Assembly (NCBI GenBank): GCA_030638205.1
Contig: DAOWFB010000113.1
Location: 1-6,961 of the forward strand
Length of the DNA stretch: 6,961 nucleotides
Direction of reading: 5' to 3'
Source: Thalassospiraceae bacterium
Lineage (GTDB): Bacteria > Pseudomonadota > Alphaproteobacteria > Rhodospirillales > Magnetovibrionaceae
The notes under the pieces are model-generated. The model worked only from the letters and a program-made list of their open reading frames with translations, was not told the DNA's origin and did not search any database. Position 1 is the first letter of the stretch. Each line of letters begins with the position of its first letter. A program made the position numbers and the translations under genes. This document shows positions 1 to 6,459 of this stretch, in pieces.

Positions 1-1101
1 ACGGTCGACTTGCTTGAAAATAAACGGGACGCATTCACGGTCGAGGCATTGACGGCTGGAACTAATTGGAAGCTGTTGGCAGAACAGGCCATCAAGCTAG
101 GTGCATCTATCGCGGTTATTAATGACGAGAGCGCGTATGACGATTTAAAAAATGCGCTTTCCGGAACAAAAATAGAAGCCGCCGCCGGAGAAAATGCGCT
201 GGTTGAGGCCGCATCAAGGCCATCTGACATGGTTGTTGCGGCAATTGTTGGGGCAGCAGGGCTAAAACCAACCATGGAGGCGGCAAAAAATGGGGCCATG
301 GTTGCATTGGCCAACAAGGAATGCCTTGTTTCAGCAGGTGAGCTACTTTTGGCGGAAGTAAGTAAAAATGGTGCAACGCTTATTCCGGTTGATTCCGAAC
401 ACAGCGCAATATTTCAGGTATTTGATTTTGATAACCCGAAAAGCGTTTCTGGCATTATCTTAACCGCGTCCGGCGGGCCCTTTCGCCAATTGAGTCTTGA
501 TGAAATGAAAAACGTCACGCCTGAGCGTGCGTTAAACCATCCAAATTGGGATATGGGCGCCAAAATATCCATCGATTCAGCCACCATGATGAACAAGGGC
601 CTTGAAATAATAGAGGCTTTTCATTTGTTTCCGGTGGCTCTTGATGAAATTGATGTTCTGGTTCATCCGCAATCGATTGTGCATAGCCTTGTTTCATACG
701 TTGATGGATCGGTTCTGGCGCAAATGGGCACACCTGATATGCGGACTCCCATAGCCTATGCCATGGCTTGGCCGGGCAGGATGGCCACACCTTCAGAAAA
801 ACTGTCTCTGGCTGATGTGGGCAGACTGGATTTTGAAGCCCCCGACGAGGAACGTTTTCCGGCCCTTAGGCTGGCGCGCGAAGCCTTGCAAACTGGCGGA
901 AGTGCGCCCACAATCCTTAATGCGGCCAACGAAATAGCGGTGGCGGCATTTCTTCGGGGCAGTATTGGTTTTTTGCAAATTGCCGAGATTGTCGAAGGTG
1001 TTCTTGGGGCGATGGACGCAGGCACCATGGGCAGCCTTGATGATGTTTTAGCCATTGATAATGAGGCAAGAAATGTAGCTATCAGCCTAATTAAAACTTA
1101 A
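1..1101 (+). CDS. dxr: 1-deoxy-D-xylulose 5-phosphate reductoisomerase, 5' end outside the window
   Basis: Dxr (IspC) converts 1-deoxy-D-xylulose 5-phosphate to 2-C-methyl-D-erythritol 4-phosphate with NADPH and a divalent metal; this is the first committed step of the MEP isoprenoid pathway in the cytoplasm. The frame is open from base 1, giving 366 visible residues. Alignment from memory with E. coli Dxr puts the first visible residue near E. coli Thr17, so roughly 16 residues, including the Gly-rich NADPH motif (GSTGSIG type), lie upstream. The TTG at 10 is therefore an internal Leu codon, not the start. Visible motifs, in window residue numbers: ANKE at 104-107, VDSEH with metal ligands D131 and E133, SGGPF from S157, HPNW from H180, and SATMMNKGLE with S193, N198, K199 and E202. 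These match E. coli D150, E152, S186, H209, S222, N227, K228 and E231. VHPQS, GTPDMRTPIA and NAANEIAVAAFL follow. The C-terminus is complete and ends in tandem TAA TAA stops. All catalytic residues in view are intact. Confidence 0.97.
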   Translation, partial: TVDLLENKRDAFTVEALTAGTNWKLLAEQAIKLGASIAVINDESAYDDLKNALSGTKIEAAAGENALVEAASRPSDMVVAAIVGAAGLKPTMEAAKNGAMVALANKECLVSAGELLLAEVSKNGATLIPVDSEHSAIFQVFDFDNPKSVSGIILTASGGPFRQLSLDEMKNVTPERALNHPNWDMGAKISIDSATMMNKGLEIIEAFHLFPVALDEIDVLVHPQSIVHSLVSYVDGSVLAQMGTPDMRTPIAYAMAWPGRMATPSEKLSLADVGRLDFEAPDEERFPALRLAREALQTGGSAPTILNAANEIAVAAFLRGSIGFLQIAEIVEGVLGAMDAGTMGSLDDVLAIDNEARNVAISLIKT

Positions 1102-1139
1102 TAAATAAGATTAATTAACAATAACAACAAGTTGGTTTC

Positions 1140-2342
1140 ATGGAATTATTTAGCTTTATCTGGGAATATGTAATCCCCTTTCTTCTGGTACTTTCGGTAC
1201 TGATTTTCGTTCACGAATTAGGACATTTTATGGTTGCCCGGTGGGCGGGTGTAAAGGTCGAGGTCTTTTCCATCGGTTTTGGCGGTGAGTTGTACGGTTT
1301 CGAAGATCGTCATGGCACAAGATGGCGAATTTCTGCGGTTCCCTTGGGTGGATACGTTAAAATGTTTGGCGAAGGCGACATTGTCACCGGAGTTGACGAT
1401 ACCGAAGACAGGCCCATGACCAGTGATGAGAAAAAAGTATCTTTTCACCATAAGCCGTTATCTAAGAGGGTCGCCATAGTTTCGGCTGGCCCTCTGGCTA
1501 ATTTCATATTTGCCATTATCCTTTTTGCGTTTATGAGTGCCGCTTTGGGCTTGCCCAAGCCATACGCCGTTATTGGCGAGGTGATGGATAGTAGTGCCGC
1601 CGAAGAATCAGGGTTTGTGGCTGGTGATGCCATAACCGCCATAAATGGAAATCCAATTCAGTGGTTCGAAGAATTAAGCAAAATTGTAGCGGTAAATGCC
1701 AATAATAAGCTGGTTTTCACCGTAGAGCGTGATGGCAAGGTTATTTCCATCAATGCAACACCAAGAACCATATCCATGAAGGAATTTGGCAAAAAGCTGG
1801 GCACCGAAGAAGGTGATGATAAAGAGGGTAGCTCAAGGGAAGCAGAAGATGACGGCATCCATGAAGAGGTAAAATCTCGCGGGCTTCTTGGCGTTAGGCC
1901 GCACCCTGAGTTTGTTGAGCAGGTTCGCACCGATCCATTTACGGCCGTATGGGTAGGGGTCAAGCAAACATACATGATTAGCGCGCGCATACTTGGCGTG
2001 GTCGGGGAAATGATATCGGGCGAGCGTAGCGCCAAAGAGCTGGGAGGGGTTATTTCAATAGCTCAATATTCTGGCGAGGCAGTGCAAAACGGCGCAATTA
2101 CAATACTAACGTTCATGGCGGCCTTGAGCATAAACTTAGGGTTAATTAACCTGTTTCCGGTTCCTATGCTCGATGGTGGGCATCTTGTGTATTATATATT
2201 TGAGGCACTTAGGGGCCGCCCCCTCAGCCAGCGAATACAGGAATACGGGTTTAGATTTGGTATGATTTTAGTGCTTCTATTGATGATTTTTGCCACATGG
2301 AACGATTTTGAGCGAATTCTTGAGCGATTTGGAATGAGTTAA
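1140..2342 (+). CDS. rseP: RseP family site-2 intramembrane zinc metalloprotease
   Basis: This is a membrane-embedded protease of the M50 family. E. coli RseP cleaves the anti-sigma factor RseA and leftover signal peptides; the substrate here is not known. The 400-residue protein has HELGH at 25-29 (zinc ligands H25 and H29, catalytic E26) in the first hydrophobic segment and a GGYVKMFGE loop at 70-78. SAGPLANF (115-122) opens a second membrane segment, and one PDZ domain covers about 141-207. NLFPVPMLDGG at 337-347 supplies the third zinc ligand, D345, and a last membrane segment lies near 371-385. E. coli RseP has two PDZ domains and about 450 residues; one PDZ is usual in alphaproteobacteria. 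A stretch at about 221-246 is rich in Asp and Glu and looks like an insert between the PDZ domain and the next conserved segment. The start is ATG, 38 bases after dxr, with no recognisable Shine-Dalgarno sequence; no other start upstream is plausible because the TM1 context fits this Met. The dxr-rseP-bamA order supports the call. Confidence 0.96.
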   Translation: MELFSFIWEYVIPFLLVLSVLIFVHELGHFMVARWAGVKVEVFSIGFGGELYGFEDRHGTRWRISAVPLGGYVKMFGEGDIVTGVDDTEDRPMTSDEKKVSFHHKPLSKRVAIVSAGPLANFIFAIILFAFMSAALGLPKPYAVIGEVMDSSAAEESGFVAGDAITAINGNPIQWFEELSKIVAVNANNKLVFTVERDGKVISINATPRTISMKEFGKKLGTEEGDDKEGSSREAEDDGIHEEVKSRGLLGVRPHPEFVEQVRTDPFTAVWVGVKQTYMISARILGVVGEMISGERSAKELGGVISIAQYSGEAVQNGAITILTFMAALSINLGLINLFPVPMLDGGHLVYYIFEALRGRPLSQRIQEYGFRFGMILVLLLMIFATWNDFERILERFGMS

Positions 2343-2441
2343 CCATTTTTGACATAAAGTCCTGAAATAATAGGCAAAAGGATTATTTAGCCTTATTGTG
2401 CCAAAGTGTATTTGTGCCATGTTTTGTTTGTACGTTCCGCC

Positions 2442-2473
2442 AAAAGAAGCGGGATTTAAAAGAAGCGGAATTT
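2442..2473 (+). repeat. Tandem 16-base direct repeat just upstream of bamA
   Basis: Two head-to-tail units, AAAAGAAGCGGGATTT (2442-2457) and AAAAGAAGCGGAATTT (2458-2473), differ at a single base. A decayed third copy may continue as AAAAGTCGGGGG at 2474-2485, which then runs into the bamA start region. The repeat ends 14 bases before the first possible TTG start and would lie in the 5' untranslated region of any bamA mRNA begun upstream. Its function is unknown: replication slippage, a duplicated protein-binding site and a purine-rich translation enhancer are all possible. Confidence 0.85.
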
Positions 2474-2480
2474 AAAAGTC

Positions 2481-2485
2481 GGGGG
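2481..2485 (+). promoter_or_regulatory. Candidate G-rich ribosome binding site of bamA
   Basis: A GGGGG run is the only candidate that could pair with the 3' end of 16S rRNA before bamA. It stands 2 bases before the TTG at 2488 but 5 bases before the TTG at 2491, so it favours the second TTG as the real start. The match is poor compared with the AGGAG sites of the next two genes. Confidence 0.4.
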
Positions 2486-2487
2486 TT

Positions 2488-4788
2488 TTGTTGCGTAAAA
2501 CTATTTTTGTACTGACTGCCATTTTGCTGGCCTTCATGCCGATTTTCATGATGCCCGCTTCCAGTGCGCATGCCCAAAGTGGCGCCCAAACTAGCGGCAA
2601 TGTAATTCGCGAAATTGTTGTTGAGGGCTCGGCTCGGGTGGAGCCGGAAACAATACGCTCCTACCTTTTGGTTCGCGAAGGCGATGCCTTTGATCCGCTT
2701 CGCGTGGATAGATCTCTCAAGTCACTTTTTGCAACCGGGCTTTTTGCTGATGTGACCATAACTAGAGACCAGGGCACCCTGGTTATTAATGTGGTGGAAA
2801 ATCCGGTTATAAATAGGATTGCATTTGAAGGCAACAAACGCATCAAAGACGAAGAGTTGGCGGTGGAGATATCGTTAAAGCCGCGCCTTATTTATACCCG
2901 CACCAAGATACAAAGCGACGTAAACCGTTTGCAGGATATCTATCGCCGCGAAGGAAGGTTTGCAGTTACCGTCGAGCCCAAGATAATTCAGCTGGAGCAA
3001 AACCGTATAGATTTGGTTTATGAAATCAACGAAGGGGCCCTTGCCAAGGTTCAAAATATTAGGTTTATCGGTAACAACGACTTTGACGATGGCGATTTGC
3101 GCGATGTTATTCGCACCATTGAAACTCGCTGGTACCGTTTTTTGTCATCTGATGATAATTACGACCCAGACCGCATTACATTCGATAGGGAATTGCTGCG
3201 CCGCCATTACCTGAATAACGGCTACGCAGATTTTAATGTTCTTTCCGCAGTCGCAGAAATGACGCCCGACAGGCAGAATTTTTTCATCACATTCACCGTT
3301 GAAGAGGGAGAGCGCTATCGCTTTGGTGAAATAAAAACCAACGTTAACCTCAAAGACATGAAACAGGAAAGTGTTGACGGTGTGGTTAGCATTAAAAAAG
3401 GTGAGTGGTACAACGCCGAGAAGATTGACGCTAGCGTCAGCAAGCTTGTCGATGCCGTTGGTGAGCTTGGTTATGCCTTTGTTGATGTAAGGCCTAAGCC
3501 AAAGCGTGATGGGGAAAATAAAGTTATTGATATTACGTTTGATATAGCAGATGGCCCAAGAATATTTGTTGAACGTATAAATATAAACGGAAACTCTCGC
3601 ACGCTAGATGAAGTAGTAAGGCGAGAATTCCGCCTGGTTGAGGGCGACGCATTTAATACATCCAAATTATCGGACACATTTAAAAGAATAAATGATCTAG
3701 ACTTTTTCAAAAATGTTGAGATGGACAACTCGCCCGGAAGTGCACCGGATAAAAGCGTTATCACCGTAGATGTTGAGGAAAAATCAACTGGATCATTAAC
3801 TCTTGGTGTTGGTTATTCAACCGATAGCGGCCCATTGGTTGATGTAGGAATTAAAGAAAAAAATCTTCTAGGTAAAGGGCAAAGTCTTAACCTAAATGGA
3901 TCCCTGTCTGGCAAAACAAGCAACGTTAGTATTAGTTTCACAGAACCATACTTTATGGATAGAGAAGTTTCTGCCGGGTTTGATGTTTTTCATTCTACGG
4001 TTGATAGGCAAGAATCCAGCTCATACAGCTCTGCGCAAACCGGCCTTTCCTTGCGGGCAGGATACCCCATTACCGAGCCATTGAGCCAAAGTTGGCAATA
4101 CACGATAAAATCAACTGAGATTAGCAGCGTTAAAGCTACGGCTTCGGATTACATCAAAGACCAACAGGGCAGTAAACTTCATTCCGAGGTCGGGCATGTG
4201 CTTTTTTATGACAAACGAAACAGCAAAACCACCCCAACCGATGGGTATTATTTGCGGATGAGCAACGACCTTGCCGGTCTGGGCGGCGATTCTAAATACC
4301 TAAAGAACCGTTTTAGTGTCGGAAAATATTACCAACTTGCCAAAGGGTGGGTTATATCTGCAACTGGAACCATGGGCTTTGTTATGGGAATAGGAGAGGA
4401 TGTGGGTGTTCTAGATAGGTTCTCCCTTGGTGGAGCAAGTCTGCGTGGGTTTGCGCCTGGCGGGGTGGGACCTAGGGATAAAGCCAGCCTTGATTCTCTT
4501 GGCGGAGAATATATTTATAACGGTGGGGTTGATCTTTCAATTCCCCTGGGTCTGCCACCCGAACTGGGAATTTCCGGCAAGCTTTTCACTGATTTTGGTA
4601 CCCTTACAGGGGTTAGTCCATCCGGGACAAACATATACGAAGACAGTTCTATTCGCGCTTCCGCTGGTGCGGGCATTGCGTGGGTTTCGCCACTTGGCCC
4701 CATAAGCCTAGAATATGGCGTTCCTTTAATGAAGGAAAATTATGATAAACTTGAGAGTTTCCGCATTAGCTTTGGAACCAGATTTTAA
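2488..4788 (+). CDS. bamA: Outer-membrane protein assembly factor BamA
   Basis: BamA is the core of the BAM complex, which folds and inserts beta-barrel proteins into the outer membrane. The 766-residue precursor has a signal peptide (RK, then a hydrophobic core at about 5-22, probable cleavage after AHA at 27-29). Five POTRA domains follow at about 38-106, 107-183, 186-274, 277-356 and 358-431, and a 16-strand-type barrel from about 433 to the end. The loop 6 RGF motif is present as SLRGF at 651-655 followed by APGGVGPRD. The chain ends in Phe (RISFGTRF), the C-terminal beta-signal of outer-membrane barrels. Length is typical of the family. The start must be TTG at 2488 or the adjacent TTG at 2491: an in-frame TAA stands at 2473-2475, no ATG or GTG start lies between, and the first in-frame Met is inside the signal peptide core. 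The next gene, encoding a chaperone that delivers clients to BamA, starts 21 bases downstream. Confidence 0.97.
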   Translation: MLRKTIFVLTAILLAFMPIFMMPASSAHAQSGAQTSGNVIREIVVEGSARVEPETIRSYLLVREGDAFDPLRVDRSLKSLFATGLFADVTITRDQGTLVINVVENPVINRIAFEGNKRIKDEELAVEISLKPRLIYTRTKIQSDVNRLQDIYRREGRFAVTVEPKIIQLEQNRIDLVYEINEGALAKVQNIRFIGNNDFDDGDLRDVIRTIETRWYRFLSSDDNYDPDRITFDRELLRRHYLNNGYADFNVLSAVAEMTPDRQNFFITFTVEEGERYRFGEIKTNVNLKDMKQESVDGVVSIKKGEWYNAEKIDASVSKLVDAVGELGYAFVDVRPKPKRDGENKVIDITFDIADGPRIFVERININGNSRTLDEVVRREFRLVEGDAFNTSKLSDTFKRINDLDFFKNVEMDNSPGSAPDKSVITVDVEEKSTGSLTLGVGYSTDSGPLVDVGIKEKNLLGKGQSLNLNGSLSGKTSNVSISFTEPYFMDREVSAGFDVFHSTVDRQESSSYSSAQTGLSLRAGYPITEPLSQSWQYTIKSTEISSVKATASDYIKDQQGSKLHSEVGHVLFYDKRNSKTTPTDGYYLRMSNDLAGLGGDSKYLKNRFSVGKYYQLAKGWVISATGTMGFVMGIGEDVGVLDRFSLGGASLRGFAPGGVGPRDKASLDSLGGEYIYNGGVDLSIPLGLPPELGISGKLFTDFGTLTGVSPSGTNIYEDSSIRASAGAGIAWVSPLGPISLEYGVPLMKENYDKLESFRISFGTRF

Positions 4789-4798
4789 ATATTTTTTC

Positions 4799-4803
4799 AG
4801 GAG
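4799..4803 (+). promoter_or_regulatory. Ribosome binding site of the skp-type gene
   Basis: AGGAG stands 6 bases before the TTG at 4810. This strong, well-placed site decides in favour of the TTG start, which also gives a proper signal peptide. Confidence 0.8.
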
Positions 4804-4809
4804 ATTAAC

Positions 4810-5403
4810 TTGAAATCCTTGTCTCACTTATTTTCTATTGCATTAATTGCCGTTTGGGCTGCCCTGTCATTTCCGCACTCATCAATGGCGCAGGAGACGA
4901 CCGCAAGCAAAGATGCGGGACAAGCCAAGGTATTTATCAAGGTTGGAATAATAGATATTGTGGGCGTACGTACAAATTCATCTGCGATAAAAGATATTCA
5001 CAAGCAAATTACAAAATTCAGGGATAATATCCAAGCTACAATACAAAAAGAAGAAAAAGATCTACGAAAGGCAAATGACGAACTTGCCCGTCAACGCACA
5101 ATACTTTCACCCGAAGCGTTTAACGCCGAGAGGGTAAAGTTTGAAAAGAAGCTTTCTGCGCTGCAAAAGCGCGTTCAAGATTCAAAGCAATCTTTGGGAA
5201 GAGTGCAGGCTGAAGCTACCGCAAAGGTTGATAAGGCAATACTTGGAGCAATCCAGAAAATAATTGAAGAAGACGGATATACGTTGATTTTGAAAAAATC
5301 ATCAACCATAGCCAACGCACAGATATTGGATCTTACTGCTGATATTCTCAAGCGCCTTGATAAGAACCTTCCTGCGGTTAAGGTATCAAACCCAAGTAAA
5401 TGA
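4810..5403 (+). CDS. skp: Periplasmic chaperone of the Skp/OmpH family
   Basis: Skp (OmpH) is a periplasmic holdase that binds unfolded outer-membrane proteins as a trimer with coiled-coil arms and passes them to the BAM complex. The 197-residue precursor begins with a signal peptide (K2, hydrophobic 7-21, probable cleavage after SMA at 25-27). No Cys is present at the cleavage site, so it is not a lipoprotein. A VGIIDIVGV beta-strand (about 45-53) opens the OmpH domain. A long charged helical region at about 60-155, rich in Lys, Glu, Gln and Ala, includes LARQRTILSPEAFNAER and fits the coiled-coil arms. The domain closes with YTLILKKS, ILDLT and a C-terminal LDKNLPAVKV segment. The ILSPEAF and LP-VKV signatures resemble alphaproteobacterial OmpH proteins as I recall them. 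The start is TTG with a good ribosome binding site. The gene sits between bamA and lpxD, 21 and 24 bases from each, which supports a role with BamA. Confidence 0.92.
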   Translation: MKSLSHLFSIALIAVWAALSFPHSSMAQETTASKDAGQAKVFIKVGIIDIVGVRTNSSAIKDIHKQITKFRDNIQATIQKEEKDLRKANDELARQRTILSPEAFNAERVKFEKKLSALQKRVQDSKQSLGRVQAEATAKVDKAILGAIQKIIEEDGYTLILKKSSTIANAQILDLTADILKRLDKNLPAVKVSNPSK

Positions 5404-5426
5404 GCTGTGGTCAGGAGACACTAAGC
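5404..5426 (+). promoter_or_regulatory. lpxD ribosome binding site, possibly displayed in a small hairpin
   Basis: AGGAGA at 5413-5418 is a strong Shine-Dalgarno sequence 10 bases before the lpxD ATG (measured from AGGAG). The flanking bases can pair: GTC (5410-5412) with GAC (5417-5419), GT with AC (5420-5421) across a bulged G, and GCT (5404-5406) with AGC (5424-5426) across a bulged TA. This would leave AGGA as the loop. The ribosome binding site is clear; the hairpin is weak and is inference from hand pairing. Confidence 0.6.
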
Positions 5427-5427
5427 A

Positions 5428-6459
5428 ATGGCTGATCCGGTTTTTTTTAATCGAGCGGGGCCTTTCCCCCTTCATGAGCTGGCCTCCATAGCCAGCGCAG
5501 AAATTAATGGTACGAACGATAAGAACACCATGTTTGAAGACGTGGCAGCCATTGATAATGCGGGCAATGGCGACGTTAGTTTTCTTGATAACAAAAAATA
5601 CATAGAAGCGTTTACCAAAAGCAACGCGGGCGCATGCATTGTTCATCCGGATTATGTATCTCGTGCGCCCGATGGAATGGTTTTGCTTGTCACAGATAAA
5701 CCGTATCAGGCATATGCCAAGGTAGCGCAGGCATTTTATCCGGTTGAATTGTTTGAGGCAGAAATATCTAAAAATGCCGACATTGATAAATCTGCAACTA
5801 TCGGTAATGGATGCAGAGTTGAAAGCGGTGTTTACATTGGCGCAGGAGCAACCATTGGCGAACGCGTATTAATTGGACACGGAAGCTATATTGGCCCTGG
5901 TGTAAAAGTAGGTGACGGATGCGTATTGGCACCCGGCGTAACCGTGCAATATGCAGTTATTGGAAGCGGTTGTATTTTACACCCCGGTGTGCGTATCGGA
6001 CAGGACGGCTTTAGTTTTGCGCCGGGCCGCCCGCCAGAAGGTCACATCAAGGTTCCGCAACTTGGTCGGGTTATTATTGGTGATATGGTCGAAATAGGGG
6101 CCAACACCACCGTAGATCGTGGTGCCGGACCGGATACCATAATAGGTGACGGAACCAAAATTGATAACCTTGTTCAGATAGGCCATAACGTTGAAATAGG
6201 AATGGGATGCTTTATTGCCGGGCTTGCCGGAATATCAGGAAGCACCAAGGTAGGAAATTTTGTTATGCTGGGTGGGCAGTCGGGCTTTGCCGGGCATATT
6301 AATATAGGTGACGGAGCGCAGATTGCTGCACAAAGTGGCGTTATGCGCGACGTAGAACCGGGCGCCAGGCTTGTTGGCGCACCGGCAATACCGCACCGTG
6401 AATTTTTTAGGCAAGTTGCGGTATTATCAAAGCTTGTTAAAACAAAAAAGGGGCCTTGA
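5428..6459 (+). CDS. lpxD: UDP-3-O-(3-hydroxyacyl)glucosamine N-acyltransferase LpxD
   Basis: LpxD adds the second 3-hydroxyacyl chain, from acyl-ACP, to the 2-amino group of UDP-3-O-acylglucosamine, the third step of lipid A synthesis in the cytoplasm. The 343-residue protein matches the usual family length. An N-terminal uridine-binding-type domain covers about 1-110 and includes the conserved GDVSFLDNKKY at 48-58. A left-handed beta-helix of hexapeptide repeats runs from about 115 to 317, starting at KSATIGNG. DNLVQIGHNVEIG at 246-258 contains the catalytic His at 253, and GHINIGDG holds the second conserved His at 290; both are offset by 14 from E. coli H239 and H276. VGAPAIPHREFFRQ marks the switch to a C-terminal helix that ends in a basic KTKKGP tail. 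The start is ATG with AGGAG upstream. The TGA stop lies inside the TTGA that also holds the first possible fabZ start, so the two genes are probably translationally coupled. Confidence 0.97.
   Translation: MADPVFFNRAGPFPLHELASIASAEINGTNDKNTMFEDVAAIDNAGNGDVSFLDNKKYIEAFTKSNAGACIVHPDYVSRAPDGMVLLVTDKPYQAYAKVAQAFYPVELFEAEISKNADIDKSATIGNGCRVESGVYIGAGATIGERVLIGHGSYIGPGVKVGDGCVLAPGVTVQYAVIGSGCILHPGVRIGQDGFSFAPGRPPEGHIKVPQLGRVIIGDMVEIGANTTVDRGAGPDTIIGDGTKIDNLVQIGHNVEIGMGCFIAGLAGISGSTKVGNFVMLGGQSGFAGHINIGDGAQIAAQSGVMRDVEPGARLVGAPAIPHREFFRQVAVLSKLVKTKKGP
6448..6453 (+). promoter_or_regulatory. Candidate ribosome binding site of fabZ, inside the lpxD 3' end
   Basis: AAGGGG lies in the last lpxD codons. 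It is 2 bases before the TTG at 6456, too close for normal initiation, and 8 bases before the in-frame TTG at 6462, which is the usual distance. The spacing favours the second TTG. Confidence 0.45.

Larger units (their letters stand above)
2343..2487 (+). other. 145-base spacer between rseP and bamA; possible internal promoter region
   Basis: This is the longest non-coding stretch in the window and is rich in A and T. A perfect TTGACA lies at 2349-2354, just after the rseP stop, but no convincing -10 hexamer stands 16-18 bases downstream; the nearest candidate, TAATAG at 2368-2373, is only 13 bases away. TTGTGCCA occurs twice, at 2396-2403 and 2412-2419, exactly 16 bases apart. A weak, bulged inverted repeat (AATAATAGGC around 2366-2375 against GCCTTATT at 2390-2397) has no T-run after it, so it is a poor terminator. 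The tandem repeat at 2442-2473 is listed separately. All following gaps are 24 bases or less, so if bamA and the lipid A genes have their own promoter within this window, it most likely lies here. That is inference; the sequence does not prove a promoter. Confidence 0.35.

Noticed and set aside
10..12. TTG at base 10 as the start of dxr
   Set aside because: The frame is open back to base 1, and the residues before it (TVD) align with the region just after the missing Gly-rich NADPH motif, so the gene is cut by the window edge.
756..2035. Reverse-strand open frames, for example 756-1055 and 1658-2035
   Set aside because: They lie fully opposite dxr and rseP, which have complete conserved motifs. 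Their translations show low-complexity Ser, Arg and Pro content expected of antisense shadows, and no recognisable domain.
2366..2397. Inverted repeat after rseP as a Rho-independent terminator
   Set aside because: The stem is short with bulges, the loop is long, and no run of T follows it.
3020..4705. Short forward and reverse frames within bamA (3020-3214 +, 3471-3764 -, 3896-4084 +, 4427-4705 +)
   Set aside because: All overlap the intact bamA frame, show no signal, motif or independent ribosome binding site, and are explained as shadows.
5770..6380. Periodic Gly/Ile-rich pattern in lpxD as a DNA repeat
   Set aside because: The periodicity is at the protein level, from the hexapeptide repeats of the left-handed beta-helix; the bases themselves are not repeated.
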